Origin: Actinomadura xylanilytica
Lineage (GTDB): Bacteria > Actinomycetota > Actinomycetes > Streptosporangiales > Streptosporangiaceae
Assembly (NCBI RefSeq): GCF_030283145.1
Contig: NZ_JASNWE010000002.1
Span: forward strand, 806,001 to 870,000
Reading direction: 5' to 3'
DNA length: 64,000 nucleotides
In this document: positions 1-8,443 of the stretch, piece by piece
How the letters are laid out: each line of letters opens with the position of its first letter
Position numbering within the stretch: the first letter of the stretch is position 1
Notes under the pieces: generated by a model
The model's database searches: none
What the model was told of the DNA's origin: nothing
The model's input: only the letters and a program-made list of their open reading frames with translations
Made by a program: the position numbers and the translations under genes

Positions 1-211
1 GGCTCTCGGCGCAGTTCTCCGCCGCCTGCCGCCAGACGTTGCAGGTCAGGAACAGGGCCTCGCCGTCCTTCCAGTCGTTCGACTGGCGGTCGAAGAACCG
101 CGGCGTCGAGGCCAGGCGGAACGACGCGACCGCCTGGCCGCTGGAGGTGAAGCGCAGATTCGGGTCCTCGACGAGGTTCCCGACGATCGTGATTACGGTG
201 TCGCCTGCCAT
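1..211 (-). CDS. ssb: Single-stranded DNA-binding protein SSB (3' end outside window)
   Basis: The minus-strand frame begins [20 protein letters not shown] and continues through the OB-fold segment [20 protein letters not shown] and a TCNVWRQ motif, which is the SSB N-terminal domain. Only about 70 residues are visible; the rest of the OB fold and the acidic C-terminal tip lie beyond the left edge. SSB coats single-stranded DNA during replication, repair and recombination. It sits just downstream of rpsF on the same strand, the usual bacterial rpsF-ssb-rpsR-rplI operon order, so it is probably co-transcribed with rpsF across a 38-nt gap. A GGAG stretch precedes the ATG. Confidence 0.93.
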   Translation of the reverse strand, partial: MAGDTVITIVGNLVEDPNLRFTSSGQAVASFRLASTPRFFDRQSNDWKDGEALFLTCNVWRQAAENCAES

Positions 212-249
212 GGGGCTCGCTCCGGCTGACGTGAGGGCTGAGCCGGGGC

Positions 250-540
250 TCAGTGCACCTCGGGGCGGATGACCTTGGTACGGAGGATCGACTCGCTCAG
301 GTTGAGCTGACGGTCGAGCTCCTTGACCGTGGCAGGCTCAGCCGACAGGTCGACCACCGCGTAGATGCCTTCGGACTTCTTCTGAATCTCGTACGCCAGG
401 CGCCTGCGGCCCCAGACGTCGACCTTCTCAACGCTGCCGCCGTCGTCCTTGACGACCTTCAGGAACGGGTCGAGGGCCGCGCTGGCGGTGCGCTCGTCGA
501 TGGCGGGGTCGAGAATCGTCATGAGTTCGTAACGACGCAT
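250..540 (-). CDS. rpsF: 30S ribosomal protein S6
   Basis: The 96-residue product starts [17 protein letters not shown] and has the S6 hallmarks [18 protein letters not shown] and a C-terminal [10 protein letters not shown]. Its length matches the family. S6 binds 16S rRNA together with S18 in the platform of the small subunit. The ATG is preceded by an excellent Shine-Dalgarno AGGAGGT, so the start is secure. It heads the rpsF-ssb operon on the minus strand. A short hairpin lies in its 5' leader at 571-587. Confidence 0.98.
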   Translation of the reverse strand: MRRYELMTILDPAIDERTASAALDPFLKVVKDDGGSVEKVDVWGRRRLAYEIQKKSEGIYAVVDLSAEPATVKELDRQLNLSESILRTKVIRPEVH

Positions 541-570
541 GCTGTCCCTACCTCCTCTGGACTGATGCGG

Positions 571-587
571 TCACGGTCTCTCCGTGA
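571..587 (-). promoter_or_regulatory. Hairpin in the rpsF 5' leader
   Basis: Six-base arms TCACGG and CCGTGA flank a 5-base loop about 30 nt upstream of the rpsF start on the transcribed strand. Many bacteria carry an S6:S18-responsive leader here; I see only the hairpin and did not recognise the full conserved motif, so a regulatory role is a guess. Confidence 0.3.
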
Positions 588-748
588 CAGGAGGGCTGTT
601 GCGTCTCCCGCGGCGGTGTTGATCCGGATCGCCGGGACTCCGGCCGCGAGACCGATACAGGCTACCAAGAGTTGGCAGCGTGCGAGCCGTATCCACGTGC
701 CGCCGGACCGGCCGGACCAGGCCCGGCCCCGGGCGCGCGGGGGCATTG

Positions 749-913
749 TCAGCGCCGGGCGCCGGCCGGTGCGGCCTTCGCGCAGCGCCGGCGTTCCAGC
801 TCGGCCATGATGTCGGCCATGCGGGCCCGCATCCTGGCCGCCTGGGTCGTCAGCAACGACAGCTCCTCGACGAGCTCCGCGTCACCGATGACCGCCAGCT
901 CACTCTCCCTCAC
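749..913 (-). CDS. Small helical hypothetical protein (54 aa)
   Basis: A GTG start (VRESELAVIGDAELVEELS) follows a strong AGGAGG with a 7-nt spacer, which decides this short start over longer readings of the same frame. The product is largely helical: LVEELSLLTTQAARMRARMADIMAELERRR looks amphipathic, followed by a basic/Ala-rich tail. No family was recognised. It lies upstream of rpsF on the same strand with a gap of about 200 nt. The good ribosome-binding site supports it as a real small gene. Confidence 0.5.
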   Translation of the reverse strand: MRESELAVIGDAELVEELSLLTTQAARMRARMADIMAELERRRCAKAAPAGARR

Positions 914-1133
914 CGTGTGCACCTCCTGCCTCTCCCCGCTTCCCCTCGGGGCGGACCGAGATCGCTGTTCTCGAATCCGTGTTCGACGGTACCGGCTGCG
1001 GCCGACATTATCCGCCCGACCCGAGCCGATTGGCCGCCCGTTCCGCCGGGAATCCCTCTGTGGGCGCGGTTCGCCCGTCCGGCGATCCGCCCCTGGCCCG
1101 GAACGCGCACCACGCACCGGAGGGAGCACCCCG

Positions 1134-1439
1134 ATGTCACACCAGGCAGCCGAGGGGGATCGACCGGCCATCGACATCGACGGCGGGGTCCGGCGACATC
1201 CGCTGGAGAGCGCGCTGTCGGTCGTCGCGATCACGGTGGGGCTGCTCGCGCTGATCCTCGGCGCCATCCCGCCGACCCACTTCTTCGGCGCGGTCGCCGG
1301 CGTGATCGGCCTCCCGATCGCGCTCTACTCGCAGATGGTGTCGGCGACGACCAACGAGCGCTGGCTGAACGTGATCGGCATGGTCGCCTCGTTCGTGGGC
1401 ACCGGCTTCGCCCTCCGACACGGCGGCTTCGGCATCTGA
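1134..1439 (+). CDS. Small multi-pass membrane protein, function unknown
   Basis: The ATG follows GGAGGGAG. The 101-residue product begins with a polar stretch of about 25 residues (MSHQAAEGDRPAIDIDGGVR), then three hydrophobic segments: SALSVVAITVGLLALILGA, FGAVAGVIGLPIALYSQM and WLNVIGMVASFVGTGFAL. No catalytic motif is visible. It precedes the endonuclease IV gene by 39 nt on the same strand. I do not recognise a named family. Confidence 0.7.
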   Translation: MSHQAAEGDRPAIDIDGGVRRHPLESALSVVAITVGLLALILGAIPPTHFFGAVAGVIGLPIALYSQMVSATTNERWLNVIGMVASFVGTGFALRHGGFGI

Positions 1440-1478
1440 CCGGGCGGGGCACGGCCGGGCGGAGCTAGTCTCGTTGGC

Positions 1479-2249
1479 ATGCGCATCGGAGCCCACGTCG
1501 ATCAGACCAATCCGCTCGACAGTGCCCGCGCCATCGGGGCCGACGTCGTCCAGTTCTTCCTGGGCGACCCGCAGGGCTGGAAGAAGCCCGTCCTGCCCGA
1601 GGGCGTCGAGGCGGTCCGCGACTCCGACGTGGACGTCTTCGTGCACGCCCCGTACACGATCAACGTGGCGACCTCCAACAACCGGATCCGCATCCCCAGC
1701 CGCAAGAACCTGACCCAGCAACTGGAGGCGGCGGCCTCGATCGGCGCCAAGGGGCTGATCGTGCACGGCGGCCACGTGCTCAAGGACGACGACCCCGAGA
1801 CGGGGTTCGAGAACTGGCGCAAGGTGTTCGAGCGGATCGACCTCCCGATCCCGGTCCTGATCGAGAACACCGCCGGCGGCGGCAACGCGATGGCGCGCCG
1901 GTTCGACCGGATCGCCCGGCTGTGGGAGGTGCTGTCGGGGGTGCCGGGCCTGGACGGCAAGCTCGGCTTCTGCCTCGACACCTGCCACGCGCACGCGGCG
2001 GGCGAGGAGCTGATCGACGCGGTCGACCGGATCAAGGCCATCACCGGCCGCATCGACCTGGTGCACTGCAACGACAGCCGCGACGCGTTCGGCTCGGGCG
2101 CCGACCGGCACGCCAACCTCGGCAGCGGCAGCATCGATCCGGAGCTGATCCTCACCGTCGTCCGCGCTGCCGGGGCACCGGTCCTGGTGGAGACGCCGTC
2201 CGAGGGACAGGCCGACGACATCGCCTGGCTGCGCGGCAACCTGGCCTGA
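1479..2249 (+). CDS. nfo: Endonuclease IV (apurinic/apyrimidinic endonuclease)
   Basis: The 256-residue TIM-barrel protein ([20 protein letters not shown]) has the AP-endonuclease-2 family zinc ligands in context: [60 protein letters not shown] and a C-terminal LVETPSEGQ. It cleaves DNA 5' of abasic sites in base-excision repair. No Shine-Dalgarno precedes the ATG; a TAGTCT hexamer at 1466-1471 ends 7 nt upstream, suggesting a leaderless transcript (inference). Length is slightly shorter than E. coli Nfo but typical for actinobacteria. Confidence 0.93.
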   Translation: MRIGAHVDQTNPLDSARAIGADVVQFFLGDPQGWKKPVLPEGVEAVRDSDVDVFVHAPYTINVATSNNRIRIPSRKNLTQQLEAAASIGAKGLIVHGGHVLKDDDPETGFENWRKVFERIDLPIPVLIENTAGGGNAMARRFDRIARLWEVLSGVPGLDGKLGFCLDTCHAHAAGEELIDAVDRIKAITGRIDLVHCNDSRDAFGSGADRHANLGSGSIDPELILTVVRAAGAPVLVETPSEGQADDIAWLRGNLA

Positions 2250-2625
2250 ACCGCCGGCTCGGCGGGAACTCGCGGCGGCTTCGCGGGAACCGGGCGACCT
2301 GGGGCTGCATCTAACCGGGAGGAACCAGCCCTCAGTCACATCAGCCCAGCGCGTGCGCCGCTCTTCCCCTGCGGTGGACGCACACCCGGACGGGACGTTC
2401 ATGCCTCAGCCTGCCCAAGCCCCGCACGGCCGACCAGACAGCCCGTCCACAGCGCCCGTCCGCTGTCGCCCGCTTGGGGACGGTACGGCCGGGAGCGGCC
2501 GAGCCGCACCGGGCAAGACGGCGACAAACTCATGGCTGCCCATCAGACTGGCATAATCCGCACTCCAGCCCTCAGCGCACGCGCGAAACTCTCGGCGGCG
2601 GGCGCGCGACCCGAATGGGAAGTCC
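2250..2625. other. Intergenic region without a recognised gene
   Basis: About 376 nt between nfo and the DUF4190 gene. I see only GC-rich sequence with imperfect short inverted repeats just after the nfo stop, and a GGGAAG upstream of the next start. No coding frame is supportable. Confidence 0.5.
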
Positions 2626-3024
2626 ATGGCACAGCCCCCCTACGACCCCTACGGCTACGGGGCCCAGGACCCATACGCACAGCAGCAGCAGTCCTATCCC
2701 CAGCAGTCGTCTCAGCCGGTCCAGCATCACTACTACGGTGCCGGACCGGTGATGCCGGCGACCAACGGCATGGCGACCGCGTCGATGGTGCTCGGCCTCG
2801 TCGGCTTCTTCTCCTGCGGGTTCACCTCGATCCTGGCGATCATCTTCGGGCACGTCTCGCACAGCCAGATCAAGCGGACCGGTGAGGGCGGCGCGGGGAT
2901 GGCGACCGCCGGCCTGATCCTCGGCTACATCATGACGGTGGGCTGGATCATCGGCTGGATCTTCTACCTCGGGCTCTGGGCCGTACTCGTCGGCAGCGCG
3001 GCCAGCACCGGGTCCACCTACTAG
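2626..3024 (+). CDS. DUF4190 domain-containing membrane protein
   Basis: The 132-residue protein has a Tyr/Gln/Pro-rich N-terminus (AQPPYDPYGYGAQDPYAQ, then QSYPQQSSQ), followed from about residue 46 by NGMATASMVLGLVGFFSCG and FTSILAIIFGHVSHSQIKRT. This is the DUF4190 signature: a two-helix unit with the GH-x3-SQIK loop. A second hydrophobic half follows (GLILGYIMTVGWIIGWIFYL). The function is unknown; such proteins are common small membrane proteins in actinobacteria. It converges with the barstar-like gene with only 5 nt between stop codons. Confidence 0.85.
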   Translation: MAQPPYDPYGYGAQDPYAQQQQSYPQQSSQPVQHHYYGAGPVMPATNGMATASMVLGLVGFFSCGFTSILAIIFGHVSHSQIKRTGEGGAGMATAGLILGYIMTVGWIIGWIFYLGLWAVLVGSAASTGSTY

Positions 3025-3029
3025 CCCGG

Positions 3030-3497
3030 TCAGCCGAGACGGGGGACGCCGGCCACCTCCACGCCGACGCTCGACAGGAGCACCGTCATGGGGGTGGGGG
3101 TGTCCCGCCAGGTCTCCACCGCCTCGGCGAAGACGTCGAGCGCCGTGCGGAACGCCCCCTGGTCGAGGTCGGCCAGGTCGGCCCACGACTCGTACAGCAC
3201 CAGGTAGCCCTCCTGGGAGGGCGCCCACGACAGGTCGGCGAGGCAGTCCTCCAGCGCGTCCCAGTTGCCGCCGAACCAGTCCGGGAAGCCGAAGACCTCG
3301 GCGCACAGCGCCAGGAACGCGTCCTTGTCCCGCGCGCGGCGGCCGTCCAGATGGAACCCGCGCCAGCCGGCCTCCCCGGCCCGCGCCGTCCAGCCGGTGT
3401 CGCCCATCGGGCCCGCGCCGGCGGGCGTCCGCCACTGGTAGACGCCCGGCTTCACCTCTCCCGCGAGCAGCTCGGTCAGTGCTTGGTTCGCGTCCAC
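3030..3497 (-). CDS. Barstar-family protein (RNase inhibitor-like), orphan
   Basis: The GTG start (VDANQALTELLAGEV) lies 5 nt after GGGAG. Of 155 residues, the C-terminal half carries the barstar fold signature: GFHLDGRRARDKDAFLALCA, FGFPDWFGGNWDALEDCLAD and YLVLYESWADLA. Barstar folds bind and inhibit barnase-type RNases in the cytoplasm. The first 45 residues (VYQWRTPAGAGPMGDTGWTA) form an extension found in many actinobacterial members. No barnase-like RNase gene is visible nearby, so its partner, if any, is elsewhere. The function beyond the fold is inferred. Confidence 0.85.
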   Translation of the reverse strand: MDANQALTELLAGEVKPGVYQWRTPAGAGPMGDTGWTARAGEAGWRGFHLDGRRARDKDAFLALCAEVFGFPDWFGGNWDALEDCLADLSWAPSQEGYLVLYESWADLADLDQGAFRTALDVFAEAVETWRDTPTPMTVLLSSVGVEVAGVPRLG

Positions 3498-3879
3498 GTC
3501 ATCTCCCGGCAGTTCTTCTCTTCGCCTCAGCGGGGCCCGCGATCGCGATGGTGATCCGCCCCTGTGGTGACGTTCCCCGTTCTTCCCGGCGCGGACGCGC
3601 CGCACGCCGCGATCCGGCGGGCCCGGACCCGGAATCGTCGCACAGTGCCCGCGCGCGTCCCCCGGACGGCGCGCTGACCTGCGCATTTTGGCCGGACGAC
3701 CGGCACCGCCCCGGCCACCTCCGCACGATCCCTTGACGGACCGCCACTCGCCCTTTAACCCGAGATGGACTCCACGCGCACCGCCGACACCCGTCGCCGC
3801 CCGCGGCTGACCCGCGCGGTGCTGCCTGCTGCTCGGGAGGATCAACGGCCGGCCCGAGCCGCCGCCTCAGGCGCTCGGC
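3498..3879. other. Intergenic region without a recognised gene
   Basis: A 382-nt stretch between two minus-strand genes. It must hold the promoter of the barstar gene, but I could not assign clear -35/-10 elements. The open frames crossing it have no recognisable domains or ribosome-binding sites. Confidence 0.5.
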
Positions 3880-5346
3880 TCAGGCGCTCGGCTCAGCCGC
3901 GTGCCGCGCCCTGCCACGCCATCTGCGCAGGCTGACCACGTCGGCCGCGCCGTCGAGGAACCCGCCCGCCGGATCGTCGGCGCCGTCCGTCCGGACGAGG
4001 TCGCCGGACGGCCGCAGGACGTCCAGCACCACCAGCACGGCCAGCAGCAGGACGGTCAGGAACCGCGCGAGCAGCGCCACGCCGTAGGTCGTGCTGGAGA
4101 TGCCCTCCGCCGGGACGTCGAAGCCCAGCAGCGTCGAGAGTGTCGCCGACGGACCGGCGCCGGTCGCCTGGTTGGTGACCGACAGCAGGTACCACCAGAC
4201 GCCGAAGAAGTAGACGATCTCGCCGACCTGCCACAGCACGAACGCCGGCAGCTTCGGCCGCGCCAGCGCGGCCAGGGGCAGCAGCCACAGCACGTACTGC
4301 GGCGACCAGACCTTGTTGGGCAGCATGAACGCCACCAGGACCAGAAACATCAGCTGCGGCAGCCGCGGCCGGCGCGGCGCCGCGAGCGCCAGCACCGCGA
4401 TGCCGAGCGCGAGCACCAGGAACGTTCCCGTGCCGAGCAGGTTGAGCCGGTCCTTGTCGTCCAGCCCGGACATCCCCTGGTCCTGGAGGAAGAAGAAGAT
4501 CGACCCCCAGTCGACGCCGCGGTGCTGGCTGAAGGTGTAGAACTCCAGCCATCCGTCCCACGCGAAGAGCATCACCGGCAGGTTGACCACCAGCCACGCC
4601 GCCGCCGTGCCGGCCAGCATCCGCCCCATCGCGCGCCACTGCCCGGCCCGGACGCACAGCAGGACCAGCGGCCCGAGGAACAGCAGCGGATAGAACTTGG
4701 CCGCGATGGCCAGCCCGAGCAGCACTCCCGCCAGCGCGGGACGCCGCCGGGACCACGCGGCCAGCGCCAGCGCCGACAGCGCGACCGCGAGCAGGTCCCA
4801 GTTGATGTAGGCGGTGAGGAGCAGCGCCGGGGACAGCGCGACCATCAGCCCGACGCGCAGCGACCGCCGGCCCGCCACGTACGCCGTCGCCAGCACCGCG
4901 ACGATCGCCAGCAGCGCGAGCAGGAGCGCCGTCACGTTGTAGAACGCCATCCCCCGCGCGTCGACGCCGAACGGCCGCACCAGCAGCGCCACCGCCTGCA
5001 TGAACGCGCCGCTGAGCACCGGGTACTCGACGTAGTGGAGGTCGGAGCCGGTGAAGGTGTCGAAGTAGGGCAGCTTGCCTTCGCTCAGCCCGCGCCCGAA
5101 GTACAGCGGATAGATGTCGGTGTAGCAGCCGCGGGTCGTCGTCTTGACGAAATCGAATCCCGCCGAGGCACAGGGATATTTCTGGAGCCAGCCCAGCAGG
5201 CAGACCAGGGCCGTGACGCCCGTGAGCACCGGCGTGAGGCGGGCGAGGCGCCCCCTCGGGGGCCGGTCGCGCCCGCTCTCCTGGTCCACCGCGTCACCGT
5301 CGGTCTGGGAGCCGGGCATCCTGAGCCTTTCGGGGGACGACGACAT
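3880..5346 (-). CDS. GT87-type (DUF2029) polytopic glycosyltransferase
   Basis: The 488-residue polytopic membrane protein has an N-terminal cytoplasmic stretch, a first TM (LTPVLTGVTALVCLLGWLQ) and an extracytoplasmic loop with CYTDIYPLYFGRGLSEGKLP and the acidic DLHYVEYPVLSG. At least nine more hydrophobic segments follow, including YINWDLLAVALSALALAAWS and the AAKFYPLLFLGPLVLL motif typical of GT87/DUF2029 mannosyltransferases. These GT-C enzymes use polyprenyl-phosphate sugars to decorate envelope glycolipids or glycans; the substrate here is unknown. It lies downstream of the two PBP genes on the same strand, suggesting a cell-envelope role. Confidence 0.82.
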   Translation of the reverse strand: MSSSPERLRMPGSQTDGDAVDQESGRDRPPRGRLARLTPVLTGVTALVCLLGWLQKYPCASAGFDFVKTTTRGCYTDIYPLYFGRGLSEGKLPYFDTFTGSDLHYVEYPVLSGAFMQAVALLVRPFGVDARGMAFYNVTALLLALLAIVAVLATAYVAGRRSLRVGLMVALSPALLLTAYINWDLLAVALSALALAAWSRRRPALAGVLLGLAIAAKFYPLLFLGPLVLLCVRAGQWRAMGRMLAGTAAAWLVVNLPVMLFAWDGWLEFYTFSQHRGVDWGSIFFFLQDQGMSGLDDKDRLNLLGTGTFLVLALGIAVLALAAPRRPRLPQLMFLVLVAFMLPNKVWSPQYVLWLLPLAALARPKLPAFVLWQVGEIVYFFGVWWYLLSVTNQATGAGPSATLSTLLGFDVPAEGISSTTYGVALLARFLTVLLLAVLVVLDVLRPSGDLVRTDGADDPAGGFLDGAADVVSLRRWRGRARHAAEPSA

Positions 5347-5454
5347 GCCAGCAGACTATTGGGCTCCCGGCCGCCCTCGGACACGCCCGATCGAGCCACG
5401 CCCGCATCGCCGGACGGCACCTCCGGGACGTGGTTCCGATCGGCCCCGGACGGC

Positions 5455-5493
5455 GAACGGCCCGGAGCCGCCGTGGCGGGCTCCGGGCCGTTC
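5455..5493 (-). terminator. Inverted repeat downstream of the first PBP gene
   Basis: Perfect 15-base arms (GAACGGCCCGGAGCC and its complement) enclose a 9-base loop 29 nt past the PBP stop. There is no T tract, so it may be a factor-independent actinobacterial-style or bidirectional terminator. Confidence 0.6.
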
Positions 5494-5521
5494 GATCTTC
5501 GTGCGGTGGTTCAGGTCCGCG

Positions 5522-8227
5522 TCACGGCTGCGGCCCGGGCCCTGGCCCCGGGGTCTCCGTCTCCTTCCGGCAGGCCGGGTGCTCGCTGTGCGAGATGCAC
5601 CACCAGCCCGGAGCCGGGACGGTCGGCGGGAGGTCCCGGTTGCAGCCCTCGGGCATCCCGACCTGGTTGCACGGCTGGGTGCCCGGGGGCGGTGTCTCCG
5701 GCGCCGAGCTCGTCGGGGGCGGCGTGGTCGCGCAGTTCGGGGCCTCGGGCCGGCCCGGAATCCTCGGCTGGCCGGGCCGGCAGGTGGGCGTCTCGGTCGG
5801 CTCCGGCGTCTTGGTCGGCGTCGGCTCCGGCTTCGGCACGCCCCAGGTCGCGATCTCTCCGCCGTTCGCCGGCGGGTCGAACTGCTTGATCTCCTTGCCG
5901 TCCAGCGCCATGGTCATGTAGCGCCTGAAGACCTCGGCCGGGACCGTGCCACCGTAGATCCCTTGGGAGTAGCCGCCGACCCCGACCAGCGACTGCTGCA
6001 CCTTGCCCTTCTGCCGCCACATCGCCACCGACGTCGCGTACTCGGGCGTGTAACCGACGAACCAGGCGGCCTTGTTCGCGGTCGTCGTACCGGTCTTGCC
6101 CGCCACGGGCCGGTTCCCGAGACTCGCCTGCTTACCGGTACCAGTCTGGACGACCGCGCGCATCGCGGCGGTGGCGTCGTCGGCGACCGCCTTCGGGAAC
6201 ACCTCGGTGGCGGTCTGCCAGGGCAGCTTCTTGATCACTTTGCCCGCGCTGTTGACGGCGGGCGTGCCGTCGGCCTTGCTGATCTTCTCGATCACGTGCG
6301 CCGGGCGGTGCTTGCCCCCGGCCGGGAAGGTCGAGTACGCCTCGGCCATCCTCATCGGGCTGACCTGGATGACGCCGAGCGGGAGGCTGGTGTAGGTGGC
6401 GTTGAGGCCCTCGGTCTTCGGCGGGATGCCCATCCTCCCGGCGGTCTCCACCACCTTGTCCAGCCCGACCTTCTGCCCCAGGTCGATGTACGCGGTGTTG
6501 ATCGACATCTCGGTCATCTGCTTGAGGTTGTAGACGCCGTTCTCACTGGTGCTGTCGTTGGTGAAGCTCGAACCGTTGATGACCCGCTTGTAGCTGCCGT
6601 CCATCGTGGTCTGAAGGCTGACGCCCTGGTTCAGCGCGGTGGCGAGCACGATCGGCTTGAACGACGAGCCCGGCTGCACCCTGGCGTCGAAGGAGTCGTC
6701 GTACTGCTGCTTCTTGTAGCTCGAACCACCGTAGGCGGCGACCACGCCCCCGGTGTTCGGGTCGATGGTGGTGAGCCCGAAGCGGATCTCGTTGGAGAGG
6801 TTCCGCTCCTTCTTGACGGCTCTCACCACCTGGGCGGTGTAGTTCTGCAACCGCTCGTCGAACGTGGTGGTGATCTTCAGGCCGCCACTCTCGATCAGGG
6901 TGTTGTCGAAGCCGAGAGCATTCAGCTCCTTGTACACCCGGTCGCGGAGGTAACCGGTCTGGTTGCCCTCCTTGACATCGCTCCACTGGTTCTGGGCCGT
7001 GGGGAACTTCTGCTCGGCCTGCTTGTCGGCAGCGAGCCAGCCCTCGCTCACCATCCCGTCGAGCACGTAGTTCCAGCGGTGGATGAGCGCCTTCTTGGCC
7101 GGCTGGTTCGGGTCGCCGGTGACCACGAAGTAGCCCGGGCGCTGGATCAGCGCGGCCAGCATCGCCGCCTCGGAGACGTTGATCTCCTTGACGTCCTTGT
7201 GGAAGTAGGCGCGCGCCGCGGCCTGGATCCCGTACGCCGACCGGCCGAACGCGACCGTGTTGAGGTAGGTCTCAAGGATGTAGTCCTTGGTCCGCTCGTT
7301 CCCCAGCCGGATGGAGATCAGGATCTCCTTGAGCTTGCGGTTGATGCTGCGTTCTTGGCTCAGGCCCTCGAAGTAGTTGCGGGCGAGCTGCTGGGTGATC
7401 GTGGAGCCGCCCTCCACGCTGCCACCGGAGGCCGCCTTGAGCAGGGCGCGGCCGACGCCGCTCGGGGACACGCCGGGCTCGTGCTCGAAGCCGCGGTCCT
7501 CGGCGGCGAGCACGGCGCGCTGCACATGCTCGGGGACGTCCTTGAGGGCGACGTCCTCGCGGTGCATGCCGACGCGCGCGATCGGCTTCGTCCCGCCCTT
7601 GAAGTAGAACACCGACTCCTGACGCAACGCGTCGTGCTTCCCGTTGGGAATCGGGGTGTTGGCGTACGCGATCGCGACGAGCGCGATGCTGCCCAGCATC
7701 AGCAACGCGACAACGGCGGCGACGATCTTCCAGGACGGGACGTAGCGCCGCCATCCCGTCTTGCGCGGCTTGCCGGACCGCTTGCCGCGCCGTCCCCTGC
7801 CCTCACCGTCGCCGGGGCCGCCGGGACCGCCTGGGCCACCGGGGCCGCCGCGTCCGGGACGGGGCCCGCCGGGTCCGCCTGGGCCGCCAGGACCGCCCCG
7901 TCCGGAACCGGGGCCGCCCGGTCCGCCGGGACCACCGCGGCCGGGGGCGCCCATCGGGTTGCCGGCCGGGGCCGGGGGCGCGCCCTGCTGGCCATCGCGT
8001 CTGCCGGGAGGCGCGGCACGGCGGCGACCGCCACCGCCGCCGCCGCCGCCCCGAGAAGGGGTAGCACCGCGGTCGGCGGCCCTCCCACCGGCCCGCGAGG
8101 GCCGGCCGGACGCCGACGCGCCGCCGGGCGCACCGCGGCCATTGGGCGCGCCTGACCCCCCGGGGCGGGGCGAGCCCCTACCCGGGCTCTCTCCGTATTC
8201 CGGTCCGTATTGGCTTGGGTTACTCAC
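5522..8227 (-). CDS. Class A penicillin-binding protein (transglycosylase/transpeptidase), copy 1
   Basis: The 901-residue bifunctional peptidoglycan synthase has a cytoplasmic Gly/Pro/Arg-rich region of about 155 residues, a TM helix at about 166-188, and a GT51 glycosyltransferase domain (AAEDRGFEHEPGVSPSG, GGSTITQQLARNYFEG, AYGIQAAARAYF). A penicillin-binding transpeptidase domain follows with SSFK (in QPGSSFKPIVLATALN), SIN and KTGTT motifs. A Pro-rich tail of about 90 residues ends with six cysteines, including PGWWCISHSEHPAC. The GTG start (VSNPSQYG, GAGG just upstream) matches the start of the second PBP gene, which lies 215 nt upstream with the same leader sequence. It polymerises and cross-links glycan outside the membrane. 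Confidence 0.95.
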   Translation of the reverse strand: MSNPSQYGPEYGESPGRGSPRPGGSGAPNGRGAPGGASASGRPSRAGGRAADRGATPSRGGGGGGGGRRRAAPPGRRDGQQGAPPAPAGNPMGAPGRGGPGGPGGPGSGRGGPGGPGGPGGPRPGRGGPGGPGGPGGPGDGEGRGRRGKRSGKPRKTGWRRYVPSWKIVAAVVALLMLGSIALVAIAYANTPIPNGKHDALRQESVFYFKGGTKPIARVGMHREDVALKDVPEHVQRAVLAAEDRGFEHEPGVSPSGVGRALLKAASGGSVEGGSTITQQLARNYFEGLSQERSINRKLKEILISIRLGNERTKDYILETYLNTVAFGRSAYGIQAAARAYFHKDVKEINVSEAAMLAALIQRPGYFVVTGDPNQPAKKALIHRWNYVLDGMVSEGWLAADKQAEQKFPTAQNQWSDVKEGNQTGYLRDRVYKELNALGFDNTLIESGGLKITTTFDERLQNYTAQVVRAVKKERNLSNEIRFGLTTIDPNTGGVVAAYGGSSYKKQQYDDSFDARVQPGSSFKPIVLATALNQGVSLQTTMDGSYKRVINGSSFTNDSTSENGVYNLKQMTEMSINTAYIDLGQKVGLDKVVETAGRMGIPPKTEGLNATYTSLPLGVIQVSPMRMAEAYSTFPAGGKHRPAHVIEKISKADGTPAVNSAGKVIKKLPWQTATEVFPKAVADDATAAMRAVVQTGTGKQASLGNRPVAGKTGTTTANKAAWFVGYTPEYATSVAMWRQKGKVQQSLVGVGGYSQGIYGGTVPAEVFRRYMTMALDGKEIKQFDPPANGGEIATWGVPKPEPTPTKTPEPTETPTCRPGQPRIPGRPEAPNCATTPPPTSSAPETPPPGTQPCNQVGMPEGCNRDLPPTVPAPGWWCISHSEHPACRKETETPGPGPGPQP

Positions 8228-8274
8228 GCGACCTCATCAACTGGGTACGGCTGTGCGTCGTCCGAGGGTACTGC
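8210..8274 (-). promoter_or_regulatory. Duplicated leader of PBP copy 1
   Basis: About 65 nt covering the start codon, ribosome-binding site (TGATGAGGTCGC) and upstream block TCGGACGACGCACAGCCGTA are nearly identical to 11241-11310 ahead of the second PBP gene, differing by a few small gaps. Conservation outside coding sequence points to a shared promoter or leader element; its function is not known. Confidence 0.6.
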
Positions 8275-8406
8275 GCACATCGGGGCAGGAGGGGCGGGAG
8301 AGCCCGCATCCGGACCGTACGGAAACGTTTGCATTATTCGTCATGCGCCGGTCACGACTCATCCCACCTTGGATCCCGGTTCCGGCTTCCGATCGGTTCT
8401 CGTGCG

Positions 8407-8443
8407 GCCTCCGGCTTCCGTTCGACGGACGGACGCCGGAGGC
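8407..8443 (-). terminator. Inverted repeat at the stop of PBP copy 2
   Basis: Nine-base arms GCCTCCGGC and GCCGGAGGC with a 19-nt loop overlap the last base of the stop codon. Probably a weak terminator between the two PBP genes; it has no T tract. Confidence 0.4.

Noticed and set aside
3901..5889. Long open frame on the plus strand opposite the glycosyltransferase gene
   Set aside because: It is a GC-rich antisense shadow with Arg/His/Gln-rich composition and no domain; the minus-strand gene has clear motifs.
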